Source: Bacteroidota bacterium
GTDB taxonomy: Bacteria > Bacteroidota > Bacteroidia > UKL13-3
DNA length: 64,000 nt
Reading direction: 5' to 3'
NCBI GenBank assembly: GCA_040388375.1
Contig: JAZKBU010000019.1
Span: 1-64,000 of the forward strand
A model generated the notes under the pieces. It was not told where the DNA came from. It searched no databases and saw nothing but the letters and a program-made list of their open reading frames with translations. The translations under genes were made by a program, and so were the position numbers. Below, one piece after another: positions 53,014 through 62,556 of this stretch; the stretch's first letter is position 1; each line of letters starts with the position of its first letter.

Positions 53014-54291
53014 ATGAATATTTTATTGATTGGTTCAGGTGGTCGTGAGCATGCATTTGCTTATAAACTAAAGCAAAGTAAAGAGTGTAAACAACTGTAT
53101 ATTATGCCGGGAAATGCAGGAACTACAGCCTTTGGCCAAAATGTAAAAATTAATCCTAACGATTTTCCTGCCGTGCTTGATTTTAGTTTACAAAACCAAA
53201 TTGATATGGTAGTAGTAGGCCCGGAAGAGCCATTGGTATTAGGGTTGCGTGATTATTTTGAAGCCAACGAACAAGCAAAAAATATACTATTTGTGGGCCC
53301 CGATAAAATGGGTGCCACTATGGAAGGAAGTAAAGACTGGAGCAAAGCCTTTATGTATAAAAATAATATTCCTACAGCAGCTTATCAAACATTTACCAGT
53401 CAGAATTTAAACGAAGGTATAGCGTATTTAAAAACGCAAAAAATGCCAATAGTATTAAAAGCCGATGGTTTAGCAGCCGGAAAAGGCGTATTGATTTGTG
53501 AAACACTGGAAGAAGCCATCCATGAATTGCAACAAATGATAAGCGATGAAAAGTTTGGGGCAGCCAGTAGTAAAGTAGTTATTGAAGAGTTTCTGAGCGG
53601 CATTGAACTATCAGTATTTGTATTAAGTGATGGAAACACTTATAAAATATTGCCAACAGCCAAAGATTATAAGCGCATTGGCGAAGGCGATACCGGTTTA
53701 AATACAGGAGGAATGGGTGCTATTTCACCAGTTCCCTTCGCTGATGATGTGTTCATGCAGAAAGTAATTGACAGGATTATTGAACCTACCGTAAAAGGAC
53801 TTAAAGCCGAAAACATAAAGTATATTGGTTTTATTTTTATTGGATTAATAAAAGTAGGAGAAGAGCCTTTTGTAATAGAATACAATTGCAGAATGGGCGA
53901 CCCGGAAACAGAAACCGTTTTACCACTTATTGAATCAGATTTTACAGCGCTAATGGTAGCTACTGCAAAAGGCGACTTACATAATATAGATATGAAAATT
54001 AGTAGCAAACATGCTGCAACTGTTATGATGGTTTCCAAAGGTTATCCAAACGAATACGAAAAAGGAAAAGTAATGAGCGGTTTTAATCAAGCAGCAGACT
54101 CTATGTTATTTCATGCAGGAACAGCACTTAATAATGAAGAAGAGGTTGTAACAAACGGAGGGCGTGTATTAGCCATTACGTCATTTGGTAATTCTTTAAG
54201 CGAAGCAGTTCAACAGTCGTTAACCAATGCAGAGAAAATTCAGTACGAAGGAAAGTACTTTAGGAAAGACATTGGCTATGAGTTTAAATAA
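53014..54291 (+). CDS. purD: Phosphoribosylamine-glycine ligase (GAR synthetase)
   Basis: The 425-residue protein has the PurD layout: N-terminal LLIGSGGREHAFAYKL, VVGPEEPLVLGL, then ATP-grasp motifs MPIVLKADGLAAGKGVLI and NTGGMGAISPVPF, and EYNCRMGDPETETVLPL. It joins phosphoribosylamine and glycine in purine synthesis. The length is normal. It is followed after 55 bases by mrp. A -7 box lies directly before the ATG. Confidence 0.97.
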   Translation: MNILLIGSGGREHAFAYKLKQSKECKQLYIMPGNAGTTAFGQNVKINPNDFPAVLDFSLQNQIDMVVVGPEEPLVLGLRDYFEANEQAKNILFVGPDKMGATMEGSKDWSKAFMYKNNIPTAAYQTFTSQNLNEGIAYLKTQKMPIVLKADGLAAGKGVLICETLEEAIHELQQMISDEKFGAASSKVVIEEFLSGIELSVFVLSDGNTYKILPTAKDYKRIGEGDTGLNTGGMGAISPVPFADDVFMQKVIDRIIEPTVKGLKAENIKYIGFIFIGLIKVGEEPFVIEYNCRMGDPETETVLPLIESDFTALMVATAKGDLHNIDMKISSKHAATVMMVSKGYPNEYEKGKVMSGFNQAADSMLFHAGTALNNEEEVVTNGGRVLAITSFGNSLSEAVQQSLTNAEKIQYEGKYFRKDIGYEFK

Positions 54292-54346
54292 GTTAAGTCA
54301 ACTTATTATTAGCAAACAATAACATTAATTTGTAGTACAAAATACA

Positions 54347-55429
54347 ATGACAAAAGAAGATATTATAAAAGCATTATCAACCGTTCAGGAGCCTGATTTG
54401 CGTAAGGATTTGGTAAGCTTAAATATGATTAAAGACGTAGTGGTTGATGGTTTAAAAGTAAATTTTACCATTGTATTAACGACTCCCGCTTGCCCTTTAA
54501 AAGAAAAGATAGAATCAGATTGTAAAGAGGCTATACACAAGTTAGTGAACGATAAAGCTGAAATTACCATACGCATGACAGCCAATGTAAGCACCAACCG
54601 TGCTGATAAATTAACCTTACCCGGAGTAAAAAATATTATTGCGGTAGCAAGTGGTAAAGGAGGAGTTGGTAAAAGTACGGTATCAAGTAATTTAGCCATA
54701 GCTTTAGCAGCAAGCGGAGCCAAAGTAGGTTTGTTAGATGCTGATATATATGGGCCTAGTGTACCGATGATGTTTGGCGAAATGGATAGCCAGCCCGAAA
54801 TGCGCGATATAAATGGTAAGCAGTTTATGATTCCAATTGAAAAGTATGGAATAAAACTATTATCGATTGGTTTTTTAATTAAACCAGAACAGGCCGTAGT
54901 TTGGCGAGGGCCAATGGTTTCGTCCGCATTACGCCAGTTTATAAACGATTGTGATTGGGGCGAATTAGATTATTTAATTATAGATTTACCTCCCGGCACA
55001 GGCGATATACATTTAACCATGCTGCAGGTAGTACCATTAACAGGTATAGTAATGGTAACAACACCACAAGCCATAGCTTTGGCAGATGCTTATAAAGCAG
55101 CTACCATGTTTAGTATGACGCCTGTTAAGGTGCCTATTTTAGGCATAGTAGAAAACATGGCCTATTTTACTCCCGAAGAATTGCCCGACAATAAATATTA
55201 TATTTTTGGTAAAGACGGAGGTTCCAATATGGCACATGAATTAAACGTAAGCCTCTTAGGACAGATTCCGATATATATGAGCTTACGCGAAGGTGGCGAT
55301 AGCGGAAAACCTGCTTCGTTAGATAAAACTACCCCAGTATTTAAAGCGTTTGAAAAAGTGGCCCAAAATGTAGCCCAGTTGGTTTCCATTATTAATTCGG
55401 CCGAAAATAAAACAGTTAGTGCCGAATAG
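54347..55429 (+). CDS. mrp: Mrp/ApbC-type Fe-S cluster carrier ATPase
   Basis: The 360-residue protein has an N-terminal MIP18/DUF59 domain (1-80; LSTVQEPDLRKDLVSL, TTPACPL) and a P-loop ATPase of the Mrp/NBP35 type with the deviant Walker A GKGGVGKS (103-110), DADIYGPSVP and DLPPGTGD. Such proteins carry and insert [4Fe-4S] clusters. The adjacent NifU-like gene 26 bases downstream supports a shared Fe-S role. Confidence 0.93.
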   Translation: MTKEDIIKALSTVQEPDLRKDLVSLNMIKDVVVDGLKVNFTIVLTTPACPLKEKIESDCKEAIHKLVNDKAEITIRMTANVSTNRADKLTLPGVKNIIAVASGKGGVGKSTVSSNLAIALAASGAKVGLLDADIYGPSVPMMFGEMDSQPEMRDINGKQFMIPIEKYGIKLLSIGFLIKPEQAVVWRGPMVSSALRQFINDCDWGELDYLIIDLPPGTGDIHLTMLQVVPLTGIVMVTTPQAIALADAYKAATMFSMTPVKVPILGIVENMAYFTPEELPDNKYYIFGKDGGSNMAHELNVSLLGQIPIYMSLREGGDSGKPASLDKTTPVFKAFEKVAQNVAQLVSIINSAENKTVSAE

Positions 55430-55442
55430 TTGTTGAATAAAT

Positions 55443-55450
55443 TATATTTG
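55443..55450 (+). promoter_or_regulatory. -7 box 5 bases before the NifU-like ATG
   Basis: TATATTTG matches TAnnTTTG exactly, in the 26-base gap between mrp and the NifU-like gene. It could give a second, leaderless transcript. No -33 TTG is seen at proper spacing. Confidence 0.4.
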
Positions 55451-55455
55451 AAAAG

Positions 55456-55692
55456 ATGAACGAATTGATGCGAGATAAAATTGAAATTGCTTTAAATAGC
55501 ATGCGACCATTTTTACAAGCCGATGGTGGCGATGTAGAGTTGGTTGATATAACAGAAAACATGGAAGTACATTTACGCTTAAAAGGCAATTGCAGTAGTT
55601 GCGATATCAGTCATATTACCATGAAAGCGGGTATAGAAAACGGAATCAGAAACGCTTTACCCGAAGTAACCAAGGTAATAGCCGTAAATTAG
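55456..55692 (+). CDS. NifU C-terminal-domain Fe-S scaffold protein
   Basis: The 78-residue protein is a stand-alone Nfu domain: MRPFLQADGGDVELVDI, then LKGNCSSCDIS with the CxxC pair (C46, C49) that holds a bridging cluster between two subunits, and TMKAGIENGIRNALPEV. It acts in Fe-S cluster transfer in the cytoplasm. It follows mrp directly. A G-U-containing terminator hairpin follows the stop by about 40 bases. Confidence 0.95.
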   Translation: MNELMRDKIEIALNSMRPFLQADGGDVELVDITENMEVHLRLKGNCSSCDISHITMKAGIENGIRNALPEVTKVIAVN

Positions 55693-55715
55693 TAGTTAAT
55701 GGTCGATGGACAAAG

Positions 55716-55797
55716 GACGATAGTTTTATAGAAAAAGGTTGGCGAATGCCAGCCTTTTTTGTTTTCCAGATTCCTCTATTGTCTATCAACTATCGTC
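55716..55797. repeat. 10-bp inverted arms around a terminator hairpin
   Basis: GACGATAGTT (55716-55725) and its exact reverse complement (55788-55797) flank the terminator at 55732-55762. The surrounding drift of GATGGACAAAGGACGATAG-like sequence looks like degenerate repeats. Confidence 0.45.
55732..55762 (+). terminator. Terminator after the NifU-like gene
   Basis: The stem AAAAAGGTTGGC / GCCAGCCTTTTT (two G-U pairs) has a 4-base loop and a T run, about 40 bases after the stop at 55692. Confidence 0.8.
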
Positions 55798-55866
55798 TAA
55801 AATACTTCACAAACAATTAACTTACTTAATATAAAATATTGTTTTATTTTGCACGGCTTTTAATCA

Positions 55867-56871
55867 ATGAAAAATAGAGTAGTATTAACCATAGCTATAG
55901 TTTTTTGTATAAGTGCTGTAAAAGCCCAAATACTGCCAACGTTTGGAAATAGCCGGACGGGAGGCAGTGGTATGCAGTTCTTAAAAATTACCCCTGATGC
56001 ACGTTCAGCAGCCATGGGTGGTGCCGTAGTGGGTTTAACCAACGATGCTTCCGCTATGTATTGGAATCCAGCAGGCATTACAGCTATTGACACCGGTAAG
56101 TTTACAGCCCAGTTAGGCCATACCATTTATATTGCTTCAAGTAGGGTAAATTATGGTGCGGTGGTAATGAAAGTAGGTAAGCTTAGTTTTGTAGGTATCA
56201 ATGTAATCAGTCTTGATTATGGCAATAACAAAGAAACAACCGTATTACAACCTACCGGAACAGGCAGAAATGTAATTTTAGGCAGTACATCCATAGGCGT
56301 AAGTTTTGCCAAAATATTAACTAATAATTTTAGTTTTGGCTTGCAGGCAAAATTTGCTCAGGAGCTAATAGCCAATGTAGCTGTTAATAATGTTTTATTC
56401 GATTTAGGATTAACCTACAATATAGGTATTAAAAATGCCCGCTTTGGTGTGTCGTTTTCAAATTTTGGTGTAAACGTAGCACCCACAGGCAGTGTAACCA
56501 TTTTAAAATTAGATGGCGAAACGCAAAAGAATGATTTTGCCGATGTATCAGCACCCGCTATTTTTCGTTTAGGTTTTGCCATTGACCCAATTAAACAAGG
56601 CCCTCATTTATTAACAGCAGCCATGCAGTTAAACCACCCAACAGATAACAATGAAACATTGGCTCTTGGCGCAGAGTATTCTTGGAAAAAAGTATTGGTA
56701 GGACGTAGCGGCTGGGAGTTTGGTTTAGACGAAAGCAATAATTTCCCGTCACTGGGTTTTGGCATTCGTTTACCACGCAGCTTTGGTAGTTTTGGAATTG
56801 ATTATGGTTTGGTAAGCAAATCACGCAGTGGCAATATCCATCGTTTAGGTTTATTGTTTACCATTAAATAG
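55867..56871 (+). CDS. PorV/PorQ-family outer-membrane protein
   Basis: The 334-residue protein has a signal peptide (MKNRVVLTIAIVFCISAVKAQ) and the family start SGMQFLKITPDARSAAMGG, then NDASAMYWNPAGIT and a barrel of amphipathic strands ending in LGLLFTIK. PorV and PorQ are T9SS outer-membrane barrels that carry or tether cargo. Which of the two this is cannot be decided here. The next gene, a lipoprotein, follows after 11 bases. Confidence 0.9.
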   Translation: MKNRVVLTIAIVFCISAVKAQILPTFGNSRTGGSGMQFLKITPDARSAAMGGAVVGLTNDASAMYWNPAGITAIDTGKFTAQLGHTIYIASSRVNYGAVVMKVGKLSFVGINVISLDYGNNKETTVLQPTGTGRNVILGSTSIGVSFAKILTNNFSFGLQAKFAQELIANVAVNNVLFDLGLTYNIGIKNARFGVSFSNFGVNVAPTGSVTILKLDGETQKNDFADVSAPAIFRLGFAIDPIKQGPHLLTAAMQLNHPTDNNETLALGAEYSWKKVLVGRSGWEFGLDESNNFPSLGFGIRLPRSFGSFGIDYGLVSKSRSGNIHRLGLLFTIK

Positions 56872-56882
56872 TAGTTAAGCAA

Positions 56883-58115
56883 ATGAGTTCAATTAGAAAT
56901 ATATTTATTTTATTTATCCTGCTGGCATTTGTTGCTTCGTGTTCAATTTTTGGCGACAAGCAGAACGATACCGTTGACGATGTTTTAAAGCAAGGACAAA
57001 TAGATCCTAATTTAGTGCCCAAAGCAGTAAGTTATGTACCCATATTTCCATTCTTTAAAGGTTTTCAGCATCCGGTTGATATTTATGTAGGTTACGATGA
57101 AATGATTTATGTAATAGATGATAAAGGCTTAAACATATTAGATCAAAAAGGAACCTTAGCACAAATTATTGCTATTCCGGGAGCTACAGAAGTAACTCAG
57201 GACAGACGTTTACATACTTACGTAATAGGAAAAGTTTTTGACAGTGGAGTAAATGCAACCGTTACTTGTGTGTACCATTTAAAAGGAACAGGGCAGGGAA
57301 ATTACGAATTTGTTGATACACTGATTCATCCATTTTGTGATGCTTCGCGCCAAAGTACCCAATACCGTGGTGCTGACGATGAAGCTGTTGAGTTTACAGG
57401 CATAGCTTGTTTGTTTGACAATACCTTATACGTTGGCCGTAAAGGACCAAGAAACGAAACAGGAACCTTTATTCGCCCGGATAATGCCATATTGGTTTTT
57501 AGCCAGGATGGAGAAAATATTGGCTACGCAGCTGGTTTAAATCCCAATGAATCAAGCTTAAAAACAGCGGTTGGCATTTCAGGGTTAGCTACCTACGCAG
57601 CACCACCACAACGTTTACAAGGTATCAGTACCTCAAAAAATATATTCTTAACTTCCAATAACCAAACAGCTAATCTGGAGTATAAAGCACTTTCTATCAA
57701 TGTAATTGATGACCCAGATTTAGGAACACAATACACGGAGAATGCCAGCTTTTTAAATTTTGATATAAGCAAAGCAAGCACTTTTTTATATGAACCATTC
57801 CGCTTTAAAAAACCGGAAGACTGCTTTATAGCACCAGACGCAACCAATTATATTTTTGTAGTTGATAGCGAAACAGATTCAGTTTACGTGTTTACCAACC
57901 AGGGTTTTGAAGGTGTAAATCCTCCGGCTAACTCAGGTATAAAAAAGCAGGTAAATGTTTCGTTTGGTGGCAGGGCTGCCGATGGTCAGCCAACAGATGG
58001 TCCGTTTAACTTTAACAACCCGATGGGTATTTGTTATAACAGGCGCATGATTTACGTAGCCGATAAAGACAATAACCGTATTTGCCGCTATAAGTTAAAT
58101 ACCGACTTAGAATAA
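56883..58115 (+). CDS. Lipoprotein with NHL-type beta-propeller
   Basis: The 410-residue protein has a lipobox signal peptide (LLAFVASC, then SIFGDKQND). It then has repeats with the NHL pattern, clearest in HPVDIYVGYDEMIYVID and FNNPMGICYNRRMIYVADKDNNRIC, suggesting a six-bladed propeller of about 340 residues. NHL propellers bind proteins, sugars or metals. It is coupled by an 11-base gap to the PorV/PorQ barrel gene and is probably its periplasmic or surface partner. It ends about 145 bases before the acyl-CoA dehydrogenase gene. Confidence 0.85.
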   Translation: MSSIRNIFILFILLAFVASCSIFGDKQNDTVDDVLKQGQIDPNLVPKAVSYVPIFPFFKGFQHPVDIYVGYDEMIYVIDDKGLNILDQKGTLAQIIAIPGATEVTQDRRLHTYVIGKVFDSGVNATVTCVYHLKGTGQGNYEFVDTLIHPFCDASRQSTQYRGADDEAVEFTGIACLFDNTLYVGRKGPRNETGTFIRPDNAILVFSQDGENIGYAAGLNPNESSLKTAVGISGLATYAAPPQRLQGISTSKNIFLTSNNQTANLEYKALSINVIDDPDLGTQYTENASFLNFDISKASTFLYEPFRFKKPEDCFIAPDATNYIFVVDSETDSVYVFTNQGFEGVNPPANSGIKKQVNVSFGGRAADGQPTDGPFNFNNPMGICYNRRMIYVADKDNNRICRYKLNTDLE

Positions 58116-58209
58116 CCGCTTTATAAAGCTCAAAAACAGCCTTTTCTTATTCTTTGATACTGCCCGTTTTTGCATTTTTAAAAATTGTAAAACGTGTTTT
58201 GTGCAATCG

Positions 58210-58242
58210 TTGTTATACTAATCCAATAAAAATATATATTCG
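58210..58242 (+). promoter_or_regulatory. Possible promoter of the acyl-CoA dehydrogenase gene
   Basis: A TTG (58210-58212) and TATATTCG (58235-58242, one mismatch to TAnnTTTG) are 22 bp apart and 19 bases before the ATG at 58262. Confidence 0.4.
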
Positions 58243-58261
58243 CCCAAAACTAAAATATACT

Positions 58262-59401
58262 ATGAATTTTCAATTTACCGAAGAACATTTAAACGTACAG
58301 CAAGCTGCCCGCGATTTTGCGCAAACCGAATTATTACCAGGCGTAATTGAACGCGATGAACACCAAAAATTCCCTATGGAACAAGTTAAAAAACTAGGCG
58401 AACTTGGTTTTTTAGGTATGATGGTAGATCCAAAATACGGTGGAAGTGGTATGGATACGGTAAGTTATGTATTAGCTATGGAAGAGTTCTCAAAAGTTGA
58501 TGCATCAGCTTCAGTTGTTGTTTCAGTAAATAACTCATTGGTATGCTGGGGACTTGAAAATTTTGCAAACGAAGAACAAAAACAAAAGTACTTAGTGCCA
58601 ATGGCAAGTGGTAAATGCTGGGGTGCTTTTTTGCTTTCAGAGCCTGAAGCAGGTAGCGATGCTACCAGCCAGCAAACAACTGCCGAAGATAAAGGAGACT
58701 ATTACTTATTAAACGGTACCAAAAACTGGATTACCAATGGTAATACAGCCGAATATTACTTGGTAATAGCACAAACCGATGTAGAGAAAAAACACAAAGG
58801 TATTAATGCGTTTATAGTTGAAAAAAACTGGCCGGGCGTTACAGTTGGTAAAAAAGAAGACAAATTAGGTATCAGAGGTAGCGATACCCATTCTATTATG
58901 TTTAGCGATGTAAAGGTGCCAAAAGAAAACCGCATAGGTGAAGATGGCTTCGGGTTTAAATTTGCCATGAAAACCTTAGCAGGTGGCCGTATAGGTATTG
59001 CTTCGCAAGCATTGGGAATAGCAAGCGGTGCTTACGAGTTAGCTTTGGCTTATTCAAAACAACGCAAAGCATTTGGTACTGAAATTATGAACCACCAAGC
59101 CATCCAGTTTAAGTTAGCTGATATGGCAACCAATATAGAAGCAGCACGTTTGCTTTGTTTAAAAGCAGCTTATTTAAAAGATACCCATGGCGATTATGCT
59201 TTGGCCAGTTCAATGGCTAAATTGTTCTCTTCACAAGTAGCTATGGATACTACCATTGAAGCCGTTCAAATACATGGTGGTTACGGTTTTGTAAAAGAAT
59301 ACCACGTTGAACGTTTAATGCGCGATGCTAAAATTACCCAAATTTATGAGGGTACCAGCGAAGTACAAAAAATTGTTATCTCAAGAGAAATCTTAAAATA
59401 G
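58262..59401 (+). CDS. Short-chain acyl-CoA dehydrogenase family protein
   Basis: The 379-residue protein has the complete ACAD fold: N-terminal helical domain (MNFQFTEEHLNVQQAARDFA), beta domain with CWGAFLLSEPEAGSDATS and NGTKNWITNG, and C-terminal helical domain with IHGGYGFVKEYHVERLMRDAKITQIYEGTSEVQ. The QIYEGT segment carries the catalytic Glu seen in short-chain and butyryl-CoA dehydrogenases. It oxidises acyl-CoA to enoyl-CoA with FAD and ETF. An in-frame upstream ATG at 58154 is ignored, as the family N-terminus begins at 58262. A terminator shared with accC follows. Confidence 0.95.
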   Translation: MNFQFTEEHLNVQQAARDFAQTELLPGVIERDEHQKFPMEQVKKLGELGFLGMMVDPKYGGSGMDTVSYVLAMEEFSKVDASASVVVSVNNSLVCWGLENFANEEQKQKYLVPMASGKCWGAFLLSEPEAGSDATSQQTTAEDKGDYYLLNGTKNWITNGNTAEYYLVIAQTDVEKKHKGINAFIVEKNWPGVTVGKKEDKLGIRGSDTHSIMFSDVKVPKENRIGEDGFGFKFAMKTLAGGRIGIASQALGIASGAYELALAYSKQRKAFGTEIMNHQAIQFKLADMATNIEAARLLCLKAAYLKDTHGDYALASSMAKLFSSQVAMDTTIEAVQIHGGYGFVKEYHVERLMRDAKITQIYEGTSEVQKIVISREILK

Positions 59402-59420
59402 TATTTATAAATGGTTGCAT

Positions 59421-59458
59421 AAAAAACCCGTTCAGTAAATTTACTAAACGGGTTTTTT
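59421..59458. terminator. Bidirectional terminator between acyl-CoA dehydrogenase and accC
   Basis: The stem AAAAAACCCGTT-AGTAAA / TTTACT-AAACGGGTTTTTT lies between two convergent genes, with A and T runs on opposite sides. Confidence 0.9.
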
Positions 59459-59476
59459 AAGTTAACACTTTATGTA

Positions 59477-60820
59477 TTATTTAATTTCAAAAGTATTCAT
59501 AAAGGCAGTAGTAAAATTACCGGCTTTAAAATCTTCGTTTTGCATTAATTGTAATTGCAAAGGTATAGTGGTTTTTAAGCCTGGTCCTTCAATAATAAAC
59601 TCACCCAAAGCGCGCTCCATTTTTATAATGGCTTCTTCACGTGTTTGTGCACTTACAATCATTTTAGCAATCATGCTATCATAATTAGAAGGTATAGTAT
59701 AACCAGCATACACATGCGTGTCAACCCTAACTCCATGACCGCCCGGTTTATGTAAATATTCAATTTTACCCGGTGTTGGTCTAAAGTTATTGTATGGATC
59801 TTCGGCATTAATACGTACTTCAATACAATGTTTGGTAGGGTAGTGGTCTTTACCGCTAATAGGTATACCGGCAGCAATTAATATTTGCTCTTTTACTAAG
59901 TCGTAGTTAATTACTTCTTCTGTAACCGGATGCTCTACTTGAATACGTGTATTCATTTCCATGAAATAGAAGTTTCTGTGTTTGTCAACCAAAAACTCTA
60001 TGGTACCTAAGCCTTCGTATCCAATAGCTGAAGCTCCTTTTTTAGCGGCTTCACCCATTTTTTCTCTTAACTCAGGAGTCATGAACGGGGATGGAGATTC
60101 TTCTATCAGTTTTTGATGTCTGCGTTGTATTGAACAATCTCTTTCTGATAAATGACAAACTTTTCCGTATTGATCACCTGCTAACTGTATTTCTATATGG
60201 CGAGGTTCTTCTACATATTTTTCCATGTAAATACCATCATTTCCAAAAGCAGCTTTTGCTTCTTGTTTGGCGCTATCCCAGTTTTTTTCAAACTCTTCTG
60301 CTTTCCAAATAATACGCATTCCACGTCCACCACCACCGGCAGTTGCTTTTATAATAACGGGGTAACCAATGCCTTCGGCCAATTTAATACCTTCTTCAAA
60401 ACCACTTAATAGTCCATCAGAACCGGGAATTACTGGAACACCCGCTTTTTTCATGGTGTCTTTGGCATTGGCTTTATCGCCCATGGCATTAATCATTTCA
60501 GGGCTGGCACCAATAAACTTGATACCGTGGTCTTTACATATTTGGCTAAACTTAGCATTCTCACTTAAAAAGCCATAACCCGGATGTATTGCATCTGCAT
60601 TGGTAATTTCAGCAGCAGCAATAATATTGGCCATATTTAAATAAGATTGTTGTGAAGGTGGGGGGCCAATACAAACGGCCTCATCAGCAAAACGAACATG
60701 CAAACTTTCTTTATCAGCAGTACTATAAACAGCAACTGTTTTAATACCCATTTCTCTAGCTGTACGTATTACACGTAAAGCAATCTCGCCTCTATTGGCA
60801 ATTAGTATTTTTTTAAACAT
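59477..60820 (-). CDS. accC: Acetyl-CoA carboxylase, biotin carboxylase subunit
   Basis: The 447-residue protein has the AccC/ATP-grasp order: [45 protein letters not shown] (ATP-grasp loop), [17 protein letters not shown] and [18 protein letters not shown]. It carboxylates biotin on AccB using ATP and bicarbonate, the first half-reaction of fatty-acid synthesis. accB lies 90 bases upstream in the same operon. The length is normal. Confidence 0.97.
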   Translation of the reverse strand: MFKKILIANRGEIALRVIRTAREMGIKTVAVYSTADKESLHVRFADEAVCIGPPPSQQSYLNMANIIAAAEITNADAIHPGYGFLSENAKFSQICKDHGIKFIGASPEMINAMGDKANAKDTMKKAGVPVIPGSDGLLSGFEEGIKLAEGIGYPVIIKATAGGGGRGMRIIWKAEEFEKNWDSAKQEAKAAFGNDGIYMEKYVEEPRHIEIQLAGDQYGKVCHLSERDCSIQRRHQKLIEESPSPFMTPELREKMGEAAKKGASAIGYEGLGTIEFLVDKHRNFYFMEMNTRIQVEHPVTEEVINYDLVKEQILIAAGIPISGKDHYPTKHCIEVRINAEDPYNNFRPTPGKIEYLHKPGGHGVRVDTHVYAGYTIPSNYDSMIAKMIVSAQTREEAIIKMERALGEFIIEGPGLKTTIPLQLQLMQNEDFKAGNFTTAFMNTFEIK

Positions 60821-60910
60821 TTGAATTTAGCTAAAGGTTATAAGTAAATTAGTTTTAGTAGGTAAGCGTTAAACAATAAATAGTTAACGCTGAAACGCAA
60901 GCTATTTAAC

Positions 60911-61390
60911 TTACATAGGTTCAACTAAGAATAATGGTTGGTCATACTCAACTGGAGAAGCGCTTTCAACTAATATTTTTACAATTTTACCTGAAACTTC
61001 TGATTCAATTTCGTTAAATAATTTCATTGCTTCAACAATACAAAGTACTTGACCCACTTTGATTTCATCACCTACATTTACAAATGCCGGTTTATCAGGA
61101 CTAGGTTGTTTGTAGTAAGTACCAATCATTGGAGATTTGATTGTAATTAAGTTACTCGCTGTTGGTGCCGGAGTAGTAACAGCTGGAGTATGTAGGGTAG
61201 CCACAGCAGGTGCTGCAGTAACAGGGGTACCTATTTGTTGCACAACAGGTGCAGCTGCTTGTTGAATAATAGTAGTTTTTTCTTCTACTTTTTTGATAGA
61301 CACTTTAAAGTCGCCACGCTCTACTTCAACTTCTGATACTCCACTTTCTGACACTAACTTAATTAGCTCTTTTATTTCCTTTAATTCCAT
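60911..61390 (-). CDS. accB: Acetyl-CoA carboxylase biotin carboxyl carrier protein
   Basis: The 159-residue protein has an N-terminal helical domain ([12 protein letters not shown], then [11 protein letters not shown]), an Ala/Pro/Thr linker (about 44-80), and the C-terminal biotinyl domain with [13 protein letters not shown] and biotin-Lys at K123. It carries carboxybiotin between AccC and the carboxyltransferase. A perfect 10-bp dyad (61452-61480) lies in the 112-base gap upstream of it and may be an operator. Confidence 0.96.
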   Translation of the reverse strand: MELKEIKELIKLVSESGVSEVEVERGDFKVSIKKVEEKTTIIQQAAAPVVQQIGTPVTAAPAVATLHTPAVTTPAPTASNLITIKSPMIGTYYKQPSPDKPAFVNVGDEIKVGQVLCIVEAMKLFNEIESEVSGKIVKILVESASPVEYDQPLFLVEPM

Positions 61391-61451
61391 GTGTATGTTC
61401 TTATTTTTATTTCTTATTGTAAAACTATTTGTAAAAATGTAAATGTCAATA

Positions 61452-61480
61452 TAATTTGTTAAACGAAATGTAACAAATTA
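61452..61480. promoter_or_regulatory. Candidate operator: perfect 10-bp dyad upstream of accBC
   Basis: TAATTTGTTA and TAACAAATTA flank AACGAAATG. The arms are exact reverse complements with a 9-base spacer, about 60 bases upstream of accB. There is no T run, so it is not an intrinsic terminator. Confidence 0.5.
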
Positions 61481-61502
61481 CAATTCAACACTATAATATT
61501 AC

Positions 61503-62492
61503 TTAGTATGCCCATTTTAAATAGATGGCACCCCAAGTAAACCCACCCCCAAAAGCGGCTAAAACTAAATTGTCGCCTTTTTTCAATTTGTTTTCCCATT
61601 CCCATAATAATAAAGGAATAGTACCATTGGTAGTATTACCAAAATGGTCAATATTAATCATAACCTTATCTTTATCAAGGCCCATGCGTTGCGCAGTGGC
61701 ATCAATAATACGTAAGTTGGCTTGGTGGGGAACTAACCACGATACATCATCAGCATGTAATTGATTACGTTCCATAATTTCAGCACTTACATCGGCCATA
61801 CCTTTAACGGCAAATTTAAAAACAGTTTGTCCTTCCTGGTAAACGAAATGTTCACGTGCATCAACTGTTGCGTGCGAAGCCGGTTTTAAACTACCGCCTG
61901 CTTTCTGGTGTAGGAAATGACGGCCACTGCCATCAATTTTAAGTACAGAATCAATTACACCAAAATTATCTTCGTTTGGCTCAAGCAATACGCATCCGCA
62001 ACCATCGCCAAAAATTACACAAGTATTTCTATCTGTATAGTCAATAATTGACGACATTTTATCGCCACCCACTACTACTACTTTTTTATAAGCACCGCTT
62101 TGTACAAAACGGCTTCCTGTTTCTAATCCAAAAATAAAACCGGAACAAGCAGCCCCTAAATCGTAACCAAAAGCATTTTTAGCACCAATTTTATCAGCTA
62201 AAATACAAGCTGATGAAGGGAAAACCATATCGGGGGTTACGGTACAAAAAATAATTAAGTCAATTTCTTCGGCTGTAATTCCTCGTTTGGCTAATAAGCC
62301 ATTAACAGCTTCTACTGCCATGTCTGAAGTGCCTAAACCATCGCCTAAAATTCTTCTTTCTTTAATACCTGTTCTGCTGGTTATCCATTCATCATTGGTA
62401 TCTACCATTTTTTCTAATTCTTTGTTTGATAGAATTTTTGGTGGTACATAGCCATGCACCGCAGTAATGGCAGCAGTTAATTTTTTTGTCAT
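61503..62492 (-). CDS. fabH: Beta-ketoacyl-ACP synthase III
   Basis: The 329-residue protein has the full FabH catalytic triad: Cys in LGAACSGF (C116), His in [11 protein letters not shown] (H256) and Asn in [11 protein letters not shown] (N286). The length and N-terminus fit. It condenses acetyl-CoA with malonyl-ACP to begin fatty-acid chains. It lies after plsX in the standard order, with a small hairpin in the gap. Confidence 0.97.
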   Translation of the reverse strand: MTKKLTAAITAVHGYVPPKILSNKELEKMVDTNDEWITSRTGIKERRILGDGLGTSDMAVEAVNGLLAKRGITAEEIDLIIFCTVTPDMVFPSSACILADKIGAKNAFGYDLGAACSGFIFGLETGSRFVQSGAYKKVVVVGGDKMSSIIDYTDRNTCVIFGDGCGCVLLEPNEDNFGVIDSVLKIDGSGRHFLHQKAGGSLKPASHATVDAREHFVYQEGQTVFKFAVKGMADVSAEIMERNQLHADDVSWLVPHQANLRIIDATAQRMGLDKDKVMINIDHFGNTTNGTIPLLLWEWENKLKKGDNLVLAAFGGGFTWGAIYLKWAY

Positions 62493-62512
62493 CTAAGTTA
62501 ATTTTTTATAAA

Positions 62513-62536
62513 TAAAAACACCCCTTTTCAGGGGCG
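62513..62536 (-). terminator. Possible weak terminator or attenuator between plsX and fabH
   Basis: On the minus strand CCCCT-GAAA-AGGGG is followed by TGTTTTTAT. The stem is only five base pairs, so it may reduce rather than stop readthrough. Confidence 0.4.
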
Positions 62537-62556
62537 ATTTTAAAAAATATTGAATA

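Noticed and set aside
55599-55820. 73-codon ORF overlapping the NifU-like gene end
   Set aside because: It runs out of frame over the NifU-like gene and through a terminator hairpin, without family features.
59472-59684. Plus-strand ORF opposite the accC 3' end
   Set aside because: It is antisense to accC, a clear housekeeping gene, and has no start signal.
60865-60891. 8-bp inverted repeat between accB and accC
   Set aside because: AGCGTTAA / TTAACGCT has a long AT-rich loop and no T run; I could not separate it from chance.
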